64,000 nucleotides of DNA, from the NCBI RefSeq assembly GCF_022440805.1, contig NZ_JAKNTK010000001.1:124001-188000 (forward strand), in the 5' to 3' direction. This DNA comes from Holdemania massiliensis (lineage in GTDB: Bacteria > Bacillota_I > Bacilli_A > Erysipelotrichales > Erysipelotrichaceae). The notes below the pieces were generated by a model. It worked only from the letters and a program-made list of their open reading frames with translations, searched no databases and was not told the origin of the DNA. A program made the position numbers and the translations under genes. This document shows, piece after piece, positions 56,986 through 64,000 of the stretch (position 1 is the stretch's first letter; each line of letters opens with the position of its first letter).

Positions 56986-58197
56986 ATGAGAAAATTAACA
57001 TCGCGGCAGATCGTAACCGAACAGGGGATCGTCGAGGGGAGTCTGATCCTGGATGGAGATCGTATAAGCTCGATTGATCCGCAGCCGGTCAGAGAAACAG
57101 AAGAGGAAGAGGCCTGGGCTATTCTGCCGGGCATTATTGATATCCACACCCATGGCGGTGGGGGTTATCTGACGAATTATCTGGCTAATTCCGGATCCAT
57201 TGATGAAATTCGCAAGCTGTCCAAATTCTATGCTTCGCGGGGAATTACCTCGTTTCTTGCCACGGTTTCCCTTTGGTCGGAAGAGAAAATGTGTGAAATC
57301 ATGTCGGGAATCGCCGATCTTGTCCAAAATGAAAAGATGCCGGGCGCCCAAATATTAGGCATAAACCTTGAAGCTCCATGCTTCAATTTAAACAAGTCCG
57401 GTGCCGGATTTATGACCCCCCAATGGATGCCCAATCCCAGCCGGGAATTAGCGGAACGTTTCATTCAGGCCGGCCGGGGATTTTTAAAATATGTAACGCT
57501 GGCGCCGGAGCTGCCGGGCGCTCAGGCTGCGATAGAAGCCTATCAAAAGGCGGGAGTTCAAGTCGCGGCCGGTCATACCGATGCTTCTTCAGAGGAAATG
57601 AAAAGAGCGGTGGAATGGGGAGTGCGCAGTGTAAGTCATGCAGGAAATGCGATGTCCATGATTCATCAGCGAAACATCGGCGTTTTGGGCCAGCTGATGC
57701 TGCAGCGGGAAATGATCGCTGAACTGATCTGTGACTTTATCCATCTCAGTCCGGAATTTATCCAGCTGATGATTCAGGTCAAAGGCTGCGATCATCTTTG
57801 CATGATTGCGGACGCTTCTGAACTGGCCGGGCTGGAAGAAGGGGTCTACAATACTCAGCCCCGTCCTGTCCGTCTGAAACCGGATGGCCGGGTTGTCGTC
57901 GAAGGCAGCGATGTGCTGTGCGGAAGCAGCCTGTTTGTCATCGACGGACTGCGCAATCTGACGCAGACGCTGCATCTTCCGTTAAGCGAAGCCGTTAAAA
58001 TGAGTTCGCTCAGCGCCGCCCGGCATTTTCATCTCGATCACGCTTTGGGCAGTCTTAAAGCTGGAAAACAGGCTGATCTGATCCTGATTGATGAGAATTT
58101 TCAGGTCCTGGAAACCATTGTCGAGGGAAGAACAGTCTATCGGCAAGGAGATGAAATTGAACGCAATCCGGCAATCACTAAGTTGAAAATAGGCTAA
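56986..58197 (+). CDS. nagA: N-acetylglucosamine-6-phosphate deacetylase
   Basis: A 403-residue amidohydrolase making glucosamine-6-P and acetate. Metal and substrate residues: His54 and His56 in HTHGG, Glu129 in GINLEAP, His197 in AGHTDA, His218 in SHAGNAMS and the catalytic Asp276 in MIADAS. HAGNAMS replaces the usual HLFNAM, and LEAP replaces LEGP, so the subfamily is divergent. The ribosome binding site is AGAGGT. It precedes the mannose-family PTS, past a terminator, suggesting import of an amino sugar. Confidence 0.88.
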   Translation: MRKLTSRQIVTEQGIVEGSLILDGDRISSIDPQPVRETEEEEAWAILPGIIDIHTHGGGGYLTNYLANSGSIDEIRKLSKFYASRGITSFLATVSLWSEEKMCEIMSGIADLVQNEKMPGAQILGINLEAPCFNLNKSGAGFMTPQWMPNPSRELAERFIQAGRGFLKYVTLAPELPGAQAAIEAYQKAGVQVAAGHTDASSEEMKRAVEWGVRSVSHAGNAMSMIHQRNIGVLGQLMLQREMIAELICDFIHLSPEFIQLMIQVKGCDHLCMIADASELAGLEEGVYNTQPRPVRLKPDGRVVVEGSDVLCGSSLFVIDGLRNLTQTLHLPLSEAVKMSSLSAARHFHLDHALGSLKAGKQADLILIDENFQVLETIVEGRTVYRQGDEIERNPAITKLKIG

Positions 58198-58208
58198 GCC
58201 GCTGAAAA

Positions 58209-58253
58209 TCCCAAAGAACTGATTCATTTGGAATCGGATCTTTGGGTCTTTTT
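58209..58253 (+). terminator. Terminator after nagA
   Basis: CCCAAAGA (58210-58217) pairs with TCTTTGGG (58239-58246), extended by GATTC/GAATC inside, with a run of seven T. From 58254 to 58525 I see no clear promoter or gene. Confidence 0.88.
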
Positions 58254-58525
58254 TTATCCTTCTTTCCTGCTTAAACTGCGGGTTTATCCCGTCATTTTCT
58301 TATTTGACAATTCAAAAAAGCTCAGAAATCGTTAAAAACAGTCTGAACAGGCGCTGAAAAAGCATCATAAAATTACCGATTAAACACGAATTATCTGGGA
58401 TGGAGTTCAGCCTTGAAGCTCTTTACAATGAAGTTATCAGAAGCGTGCTGCAGAATTGAAGAAGAAAGTTCATGCAGAAAGTGTTAATTTCTGAGATCCA
58501 TCAAAACAGAGAGGAGGAGATAAGA

Positions 58526-59002
58526 ATGATTCGTTTACTGCGGATTGATGAACGGCTGATCCATGGTCAGGTTGCGACGACATGGACACGTCAGCTGGGA
58601 GTCAATGCCATTGTCGTGGCTAATGATGAAGCGGCGGACAACGAACTAGTTACGATGACGCTGCGAATGGCTGCACCGCCCGGAATCCAAGTTGCGGTCA
58701 AAAACCTTCGCGGGGCAGTGAACCTGCTGAATGACAAGCGGATTGCCGACATGAAGATTCTGATCGTCGCAGACAAGCCTAAAGATGCTCTGGAACTGGT
58801 TCGGCAGGTACCGGGAATTCCCTGTGTCAACATTGGAAATTTCGGCCGAGTTGGGGACAGGCATCAGCGCCGTTCACTGACTGAGAACTTTTCAGCCAGT
58901 GAGGAAGAATTGGAACAGCTGCGGGAAATGGCTGAGCTTGTCCGCTGTGAAGTTCAGGTTCTGCCGACTTTGCCAAAAAAAGATCTGAAACAATTCTTAT
59001 AA
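58526..59002 (+). CDS. PTS mannose/sorbose family EIIB
   Basis: A 158-residue EIIB. The phosphohistidine His13 lies in IDERLIHGQV, and GVNAIVVANDEAA is a family mark. The ATG at 58526 follows GAGGAGGA; the open frame starts 54 bases earlier without a good site. First gene of an EIIB-EIIC-EIID operon with no EIIA beside it. Confidence 0.93.
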   Translation: MIRLLRIDERLIHGQVATTWTRQLGVNAIVVANDEAADNELVTMTLRMAAPPGIQVAVKNLRGAVNLLNDKRIADMKILIVADKPKDALELVRQVPGIPCVNIGNFGRVGDRHQRRSLTENFSASEEELEQLREMAELVRCEVQVLPTLPKKDLKQFL

Positions 59003-59022
59003 GAAGAGGAGGAGAAAATTTC

Positions 59023-59823
59023 ATGATCCAAAGTGCTTTAATTCTGGCCTTCGTGTACTATATTGTCTACCTGTTGGACTGCAGCATGGCCTGGGATGCA
59101 ACCTGGCGGCCTTTATTTGTAGCTTCTTTGACCGGTCTTGCTTTAGGGGATATGAAAACCGGATTAATTATGGGGGCGTCCCTGGAAGCTATTTATATGG
59201 GAATATCGGCGATTGGCGGCGTAATTCCCTCCGATCCCTGCTCAGCCTCCATTTTGTCGGTGGCCTTTGTTGTTCTGACCGGCGCGGATCTCAATTTGGC
59301 GTTGGCTCTGGCCGTGCCGATTGGAACGGTCATGCAGTATGTCAGCACATTGATTTCACCGATTGATATTTCCTTAGTTGGATTGTTTGAAAAATTTGCC
59401 CGTGAAGGAAAAGATAAATCCTATACGCTGCTGCACTATGCCAGTATGTTTATCATTCGTCCGCTGCCTAAGACGATGGTCGTCTTTCTGGCGGCCGCGC
59501 TCGGCGTTGAAAATCTTCAGACAGTAACGAATTTACTTCCGGCCTTCGTTATGAACGGCCTGAGTGTTTCCGGTGGAATGCTGGTCGCGGTCGGCTTCGC
59601 AATTCTGACCTCCATGATTTGGTCGAAGGCCCTGGGCATTTACTTCTTTCTTGGCTTCGCCTTTGTTAAATTTCTGAATCTGCCGATTATCGGTGTCAGC
59701 ATTTTTGCTTTAGCGGCTGCGATTCTCAACTATACGCGGCAATGGCAGGCAAAAAAGATGAAAGATGAAATACTGGCGCAGCTGCCAGAAAATCATGCGG
59801 GTAAGGAGGATTTGTTCGGATGA
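59023..59823 (+). CDS. PTS mannose/sorbose family EIIC
   Basis: A 266-residue membrane component with about eight hydrophobic segments; MGASLEAIYMGISAIGGVIPSD is the family's conserved block. The ribosome binding site is AGGAGGAG. It overlaps EIID by ATGA. It forms the translocation channel with EIID. Confidence 0.93.
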   Translation: MIQSALILAFVYYIVYLLDCSMAWDATWRPLFVASLTGLALGDMKTGLIMGASLEAIYMGISAIGGVIPSDPCSASILSVAFVVLTGADLNLALALAVPIGTVMQYVSTLISPIDISLVGLFEKFAREGKDKSYTLLHYASMFIIRPLPKTMVVFLAAALGVENLQTVTNLLPAFVMNGLSVSGGMLVAVGFAILTSMIWSKALGIYFFLGFAFVKFLNLPIIGVSIFALAAAILNYTRQWQAKKMKDEILAQLPENHAGKEDLFG

Positions 59824-60641
59824 AAAAAGTATATACCCCTGAAGAAAAGAAAAACCTGAGACATTTGTTCTGGCGTTCCGGTCATTTCTGGGCAACCTTC
59901 AATATGGTCAAGATGATGGGACAAACCTATGCTTTCTGCCTGTTTCCAATTCTAAATGAAGTCTATGCTGGAAACGAAGAACTGAGACGGGAAGCAATGC
60001 TGCGCAACACAGAGTTCTTTAACTGCAATGCCAGTATGTCTGGACTCTGCCTGGGCGTCAGCTATGCTCTGGAAAAAGAACGGGCAGCCAATCCGGAATC
60101 AGTATCTCCGCAGATGATTACGAATATTAAAACATCTTTGATGGGGCCGCTGGCAGCCATCGGCGATTCGCTGTTCTTCAACTGCATCCGCGTGATTTCC
60201 GGCGGTATCGGCATTGCCCTGGCTTCTCAGGGGAATCCATTGGGCGTCGTGCTCTTTGTCGCAATTTACGGCGGATCCTTCCTAGCCCTGAAGTGGATAT
60301 TAATCAAACTTGGCTATGGCTTAGGCACCAATGTCATTACTGAAGCCTTCCATTCCGGGATCATTAACATGATTACACAGTCGGCATGTATCATGGGACT
60401 GATGATGGTGGGCGCTTTGGTCGCGCAGATGGTCTCTGTTCAAATTCCTTTGATCGTGCCGATGGGCGGCGGCGCGGAAATGGTAGTACAGACAATTTTT
60501 GATGAGATCATGCCGGGTTTGTTAGAGTTGGGTCTGTTGTTTGGCATCGTAGCTTTGCTCAAACGCAAATGGAAGCCGATTACAGTTATTGCCTTGATTC
60601 TGGTGATGGCGGTTGTCGGATCTTTCTTCGGTATTTTCTGA
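59820..60641 (+). CDS. PTS mannose/sorbose family EIID
   Basis: A 273-residue component. Family marks are FWRSGHFWATFNMVKMMGQTYAF at the N-terminus, SLMGPLAAIGDSLFFN in the middle and hydrophobic segments near the end. It overlaps EIIC by ATGA. A terminator follows directly. Confidence 0.94.
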   Translation: MKKVYTPEEKKNLRHLFWRSGHFWATFNMVKMMGQTYAFCLFPILNEVYAGNEELRREAMLRNTEFFNCNASMSGLCLGVSYALEKERAANPESVSPQMITNIKTSLMGPLAAIGDSLFFNCIRVISGGIGIALASQGNPLGVVLFVAIYGGSFLALKWILIKLGYGLGTNVITEAFHSGIINMITQSACIMGLMMVGALVAQMVSVQIPLIVPMGGGAEMVVQTIFDEIMPGLLELGLLFGIVALLKRKWKPITVIALILVMAVVGSFFGIF

Positions 60642-60651
60642 TCATTCGCAG

Positions 60652-60677
60652 AAAAGGAAGGTGGCTTCCTTTTTTGT
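60652..60677 (+). terminator. Terminator of the mannose-family PTS operon
   Basis: AAGGAAG (60654-60660) and CTTCCTT (60665-60671) form a tight hairpin with a T run. Read-through into the regulator is possible. Confidence 0.8.
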
Positions 60678-60738
60678 CTGTTTCGAAATCAGGAAGAAAC
60701 TGGAAAGAAGTTTGATCTGAGGAAGCTTGCCCGAATGT

Positions 60739-60744
60739 TATAAT
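60739..60744 (+). promoter_or_regulatory. Probable -10 box of the PRD regulator
   Basis: TATAAT is preceded by TGT, an extended -10. A TTGATC at 60712-60717 is spaced 21 bases, too far for a standard -35. Transcription would start about 60751. Confidence 0.5.
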
Positions 60745-60759
60745 GAGGAGGAAATAACG

Positions 60760-60786
60760 ATGGAAAGAAAAAGGTGTTCGGCATGA
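60760..60786 (+). CDS. Possible eight-codon leader peptide
   Basis: ATG at 60760 has AGGAGG eight bases upstream and encodes MERKRCSA; its TGA overlaps the ATG of the next gene (ATGA). Such a leader would couple the regulator's translation to its own. Against it, the -10 at 60739 would start RNA at about 60751, after the AGGAGG, so the leader would be used only on read-through RNA from the PTS operon. Confidence 0.35.
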   Translation: MERKRCSA

Positions 60787-62771
60787 ATGCGAATTACCGG
60801 CAGCTGTCCCTGCTTTACGAGTTTCTTAATCATACAGGACAATATCTGACTTATCCGATGCTGTGCGAGCAGATGAACGTTTCAGAGAAAACGATTCATA
60901 ATGATATTCAGGTGATCAACGATACGATACGCAAGAATAATCTTCAAATCTGTCTGCGTAAAAACCGCGGCTTCCTGCTTCAGGCCCAGGATCCGCGCGT
61001 GATCCGGGAATTGAAAAATCAATTTCGATATCGCTTTTATAATGTATATGACCTGCAGGAGAATTTTAAACTGCGGATTAATACGATTTTAAAACAGCTG
61101 CTGATCAGCGAAGGGTATATCAAACTCCAGGTCATTGCGGATCAGATGTGGCTCAATCCCCAGTCAATTTCACGGGAGATGAAAGAAGTCCGGAAAATGC
61201 TGAGCGACTATAATCTGAAACTGGTCAGCCGGCCCTACCATGGGATGAAAATTGAAGGAAATGAGATTAACTACCGCTTCTGTTATATGGATTCCATTTG
61301 TTACTATAACCATAAGGTGAAGATGATGGACGTCTTTCTGGATGTTGATCACAAGGATCACATGGAAGGTCGGGAACGCGAGGAAATCGCACGCATTGTT
61401 TCGGATTTAATCTGCAGTCAGAAACTTGCGATCAGCGACCTGGAAACCCGCAAATGGATAGTGATGATCATGTTGTCAAATCGGCGCCAGAAAGCAGGGC
61501 ATTCCGTAACCTTTTCTGAGGAACAGGCACGGCTGCTCGATCAGTTTCGTCCGCTGTTTCCGCTGGACGATCTTTGTCTGCAGCTAAAGGCATATTATGG
61601 TCATGCCCTGCCGGTTCAGGAACAGCGGTTTCAGCTTTTGTTTCTTCTCTGCAATCTGGATTTATCCGACAGTGAAATTGAGGAAACGCGCTTTGGTCCT
61701 TTCTATGACCTGGCGGCAGTCCTGTTTGACAAAATCCGCAGGAAATTTGCCTCTCTGGACATTTTAAGTCTGTCTGCGATGGACGCTATGAAAACAGAAT
61801 TTCTGCGCTTTTTGATTCCCATTGTCGTGCGGATGTCGTTTAAGATTCCGGAGAATAATACGACTTCTGAACTGGTTCGGATCGCGAAACAAACCCCGGT
61901 TTCTTGTCAAATCGCCATTATTATTCATGATATCATTCAGAACTGGTTTGACTGCGATATCGGCGAAGTTTCACAATGTCTGATCTCACTGTTTCTGTAC
62001 CGTCAGATTAAAAAAATTGAGAATAAGCGGATGCAGCTGCGGCTGGCTGTGTACCCGGTGGCGAATGTGTTCGTGGCGGAAGCTTTGAAAGAAGCTTTGA
62101 TGGAACGGCTGCATTATTATGTTCAGTCCGTAGCGATCTTAAGAGAACGGGAGTTGACGGAAATATCACGGGAGACAGTTGATTTTCTGATTTGTTTTGA
62201 TGAAAGCGTTCCGGTTTCCGTTCCGGATTCAGTCCCTGTTCTGAAAATCGATTACTATCTCAACAACAATGATTATGATGCTCTCTATCAGAACATGATC
62301 CAGCCGTCGCTTCAATATGAAACGCCTTTTTCATCGCTGAGCCGGGATGATATTTATCTGGACGCTCATTTTTCTGATGTGGAACAATTAAAAAAGACGT
62401 TAATCAGCTTTTATCTTGAAGAATTGGATCAACAGTGGCTGGCCTACTTACTGTATCGGAAATTTCTTCATTTGGATTGGCTGATATTGGACGAAACGTT
62501 GAACATTCTTCTGTTTACATCCGAAAAAAGACGGATGATGACGAAATTGTTTTATCTGGTGAAACCTTTGCCTATAAAAAATAAGAAGATTAAACGGATT
62601 TATTTTTTTGTTATCCGGACTGACGGCGATCCAATTCGATTAAATACGGCAGAAATGCTGATTCGCTGCATGACGGAGGGACAGCCCCGAATTTTGAAGG
62701 ATGAAGCAGATAACCTGCTGGATCCTTATGAATATTATATCCATCAGCGGAAAGTTAAAATCAGCGGATGA
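60783..62771 (+). CDS. PRD-containing transcriptional regulator (BglG/Mga/MtlR-like)
   Basis: A 662-residue regulator. Two N-terminal helix-turn-helix domains are present: one near residues 5-50 (LTYPMLCEQMNVSEKTIHNDIQVIN) and one at 110-145 (IKLQVIADQMWLNPQSISREMKEVRK). A central region resembles PRD domains, a middle EIIB-like part follows, and the C-terminus could be a degenerate EIIA. It probably activates the mannose-family PTS before it. The ATG at 60783 has AAGGTG; the GTG at 60774 is in the same frame and possible. Confidence 0.85.
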   Translation: MNANYRQLSLLYEFLNHTGQYLTYPMLCEQMNVSEKTIHNDIQVINDTIRKNNLQICLRKNRGFLLQAQDPRVIRELKNQFRYRFYNVYDLQENFKLRINTILKQLLISEGYIKLQVIADQMWLNPQSISREMKEVRKMLSDYNLKLVSRPYHGMKIEGNEINYRFCYMDSICYYNHKVKMMDVFLDVDHKDHMEGREREEIARIVSDLICSQKLAISDLETRKWIVMIMLSNRRQKAGHSVTFSEEQARLLDQFRPLFPLDDLCLQLKAYYGHALPVQEQRFQLLFLLCNLDLSDSEIEETRFGPFYDLAAVLFDKIRRKFASLDILSLSAMDAMKTEFLRFLIPIVVRMSFKIPENNTTSELVRIAKQTPVSCQIAIIIHDIIQNWFDCDIGEVSQCLISLFLYRQIKKIENKRMQLRLAVYPVANVFVAEALKEALMERLHYYVQSVAILRERELTEISRETVDFLICFDESVPVSVPDSVPVLKIDYYLNNNDYDALYQNMIQPSLQYETPFSSLSRDDIYLDAHFSDVEQLKKTLISFYLEELDQQWLAYLLYRKFLHLDWLILDETLNILLFTSEKRRMMTKLFYLVKPLPIKNKKIKRIYFFVIRTDGDPIRLNTAEMLIRCMTEGQPRILKDEADNLLDPYEYYIHQRKVKISG

Positions 62772-62812
62772 GGGGAACGGAGAACGAAAGTCATAATCTA
62801 AAGTCAGCAAAT

Positions 62813-62856
62813 AAAACAGAAATGCTCATATTAGTTTGATCATCTCTGTTTTCTTT
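62813..62856. terminator. Bidirectional terminator after the PRD regulator
   Basis: AAAACAGAAATG and CATCTCTGTTTT (about 62813-62824 and 62841-62852) form a stem. T runs follow on both strands, and the minus-strand copy lies directly after the small open frame at 62857. Confidence 0.75.
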
Positions 62857-62955
62857 TCACTTTGATAATTGCTTATACGTTTTCTTTTTATTAAGATAAA
62901 GTGAAAAACATAGCGTACTCTTAAAAAATGAAGCAGATGTATCATTGTTGAACAC
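62857..62955 (-). CDS. Candidate small protein gene, 32 codons
   Basis: Minus-strand frame starting GTG at 62955, with an ideal AAGGAGG eight bases upstream, and stopping directly before a terminator. The product begins MFNNDTSASFFKSTLCFSLYL and ends in a basic stretch NKKKTYKQLSK: a short hydrophobic middle with a positive tail. Upstream, TATACT lies within the perfect palindrome at 62988-63003. Not recognised. Promoter, ribosome binding site, frame and terminator in order make it credible. Confidence 0.45.
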   Translation of the reverse strand: MFNNDTSASFFKSTLCFSLYLNKKKTYKQLSK

Positions 62956-62987
62956 GATGCTTTCCTCCTTGGGAGAATAACTGAATG

Positions 62988-63003
62988 ATTAAGTATACTT
63001 AAT
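62988..63003. repeat. Perfect 16-bp palindrome
   Basis: ATTAAGTATACTTAAT is a perfect palindrome. It overlaps the stop of the hypothetical membrane protein at 62999 and contains TATACT on both strands, so it may be a -10, an operator, or both, for the small frame at 62857. Confidence 0.6.
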
Positions 63004-63544
63004 AGGAGAATGGGACAAGATTAGAATTGAAATTTTCCAAGGAAAGCCAAAATTGTTTGATGTCCAGAGAGCTTGTATAGTAAACCGCTTCAACGAGTTG
63101 AGTTTGTTCTGCCACTATTTTCTGCTTGATGACAAGGATTGTCGGTTTTCCATGATAGTGAAACTGGGCAGAGGTCAGGAAATACAGGGTTTCATGATTG
63201 CTCAGATAAAGGCCGGTGCTGTTGATTGCGGGGAATTCTCTGTTGGCCAAAAGCATGCCATCGTAACGGAAGCCATTTCTTGAAACAGGAGTTAAGCTGT
63301 GGATAAAGGTATCAATTTTATTCTCCTGATCCACCAGAAAAGCGAAATGATGATAATCTGACTCCTCAAGATTTTTATAAAAATTTTGATTTCTGACATA
63401 TCGTTGATAAGCATCCAAGTTTAGTCTGGAAAGATCATCAACAAAAAGTGTGTTTTGAAAGGGAGTTAAAAACAGATAAGCGGTCACTGTCAGCAAGAGA
63501 AAAGGAATTATCTTTCGTAATGCCTTGATCATACGCTTCATCAT
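62999..63544 (-). CDS. Hypothetical membrane-anchored protein
   Basis: A 181-residue protein, not recognised. It starts MMKRMIKALRKIIPFLLLTVTAYLFLTPF, a basic end followed by one membrane segment (about 10-28), then an extracytoplasmic domain of about 150 residues rich in F, Y, H and N. The start at 63544 follows AAAGGAG; TATAAT lies upstream on the minus strand at 63562-63567. The open frame extends 49 codons further without a site. Could be a sensor or exported enzyme. Confidence 0.75.
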   Translation of the reverse strand: MMKRMIKALRKIIPFLLLTVTAYLFLTPFQNTLFVDDLSRLNLDAYQRYVRNQNFYKNLEESDYHHFAFLVDQENKIDTFIHSLTPVSRNGFRYDGMLLANREFPAINSTGLYLSNHETLYFLTSAQFHYHGKPTILVIKQKIVAEQTQLVEAVYYTSSLDIKQFWLSLENFNSNLVPFSY

Positions 63545-63792
63545 TTTCACTCCTTTAAAAAAATTATACAAAGAAAACGGAAGAATAGAAAGGCCGGATT
63601 GTGCCTGGAAAGACTGCGTGAAGCGTTTGTTTCTGCTTCCTTGGATCACCCTTGGTTCCGACAAGGATAAACAGAAATCGGGCAAAAGCAAACATTGAAT
63701 TGATGACAGGACATACGATAGAAAAGATAGATTCTCTGTATGCTGAAAAACGGCGGGGAAAAGTCAGATTGAGAAAAACAAGGGGTTCACGA
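63545..63792. other. Intergenic region between two divergent genes
   Basis: A stretch between the hypothetical protein and rapZ. It has a TATAAT for the minus-strand gene at 63562-63567 and no supported gene; open frames crossing it are shadows. Confidence 0.6.
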
Positions 63793-63821
63793 TTGAGAAC
63801 CGCCAGGGGCTGTGGTAAAAT
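63793..63821 (+). promoter_or_regulatory. rapZ promoter
   Basis: TTGAGA (63793-63798), 17 bases, TAAAAT (63816-63821) preceded by TGG. Confidence 0.8.
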
Positions 63822-63849
63822 ACAGCTAACAAAACAAGAGGTGATCGAG

Positions 63850-64000
63850 ATGAAGAAAAAGCGTGTTATCCTGGTCAGCGGGATGTCCGGAGCGGGCAAA
63901 ACGAGTGCGACCAGCGTTTTGGAAGATATGGGATATCACTGCATCGACCAGTTCCCGGTTCAGCTGTTAAGTCTGTTGGTGGATCTGATCGAAAACAGTA
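63850..64000 (+). CDS. rapZ: RapZ/YvcJ family nucleotide-binding protein (partial)
   Basis: The first 50 codons of a P-loop protein: KKKRVILVSGMSGAGKTSATSVLEDMGYHCIDQFP, with Walker A GMSGAGKT. The family binds nucleotides; in Escherichia coli RapZ controls GlmS through a small RNA, and YvcJ in Bacillus affects competence. Truncated by the window edge. GAGGTG serves as the ribosome binding site. In Firmicutes rapZ is followed by yvcK and whiA, expected just outside. Confidence 0.93.
   Translation, partial: MKKKRVILVSGMSGAGKTSATSVLEDMGYHCIDQFPVQLLSLLVDLIENS

Noticed and set aside
58300..58340. TTGACA and an AGAAATCGTTAAAA cre-like sequence before the mannose-family PTS
   Set aside because: No -10 at the right distance and two mismatches to the cre consensus.
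63564..63899. A 111-codon minus-strand frame crossing the rapZ start
   Set aside because: Antisense to rapZ and its promoter, no ribosome binding site, no domain.

Overview
The window is one stretch of a low-to-mid GC Firmicutes chromosome. The 16S gene, an AddAB (not RecBCD) recombination pair, an HPr kinase, CIRCE and cre sites, strong AGGAGG ribosome binding sites and the order uvrA-hprK-lgt-(ppaX)-trxB-...-rapZ all fit a Bacillota genome. From the general look of the 16S gene and proteins my best guess is the Erysipelotrichia (a Holdemania-like gut bacterium); this was not tested by a search. No phage, insertion sequence, CRISPR array or tRNA gene was seen.

Layout. 1-9 kb: a DUF4230 membrane protein, then the leftward addB-addA pair and a leftward PadR/DUF1700 pair with its own operator-promoter. 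9-11.5 kb: an unrecognised 268-residue protein and a neutral-ceramidase-like hydrolase. 11.8-17 kb: a four-gene cassette (XpaC-like protein, unknown basic protein, double-AAA ATPase with one degenerate module, TelA). 17.4-22.4 kb: TauE/SafE exporter, GH29 fucosidase, and a LysR regulator divergent from a split chromate transporter. 22.6-26.7 kb: an AraC/GyrI-type regulator divergent from a short UvrA paralogue, then a YigZ protein. 26.9-33.4 kb: MATE pump, a YjdF-like membrane protein, a YdeI-like protein, a CIRCE-controlled tandem Hsp20 operon, an MntP-like pump with a TetR regulator, and a stand-alone AICAR transformylase behind a ZTP riboswitch. 33.8-38.9 kb: a complete rRNA operon (16S-23S-5S, no spacer tRNA). 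39-43.5 kb: an AT-rich beta-glucoside PTS operon with promoter, cre site, RAT antiterminator target and terminator in order. 43.5-48.9 kb: TetR divergent from DegV, a MerR/ABC exporter operon and a DUF4272 protein. 49-55.3 kb: uvrA, hprK, a fused lgt-ppaX gene and trxB. 55.4-62.8 kb: OsmC, PfkB kinase, NagA, a mannose-family PTS (IIB, IIC, IID; no IIA) and its PRD regulator. The window ends in rapZ.

How they work together. Carbon catabolite control links several parts: HPr kinase at 52 kb makes the corepressor that would act at the cre site at 39 kb, and the fused PpaX-type domain beside it would remove the pyrophosphate made by HPr-P dephosphorylation. Stress functions recur: AddAB, two UvrA proteins, the Hsp20 pair, TelA cassette, OsmC and thioredoxin reductase. 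Fucosidase, ceramidase-like hydrolase, NagA and several sugar PTS genes suit life on host glycans, which is an inference. The observations most worth following are the Lgt-PpaX fusion, the TelA/XpaC/AAA cassette, the ZTP riboswitch on a stand-alone AICAR transformylase, and a candidate 32-codon gene at 62.9 kb bounded by its own promoter and terminator.
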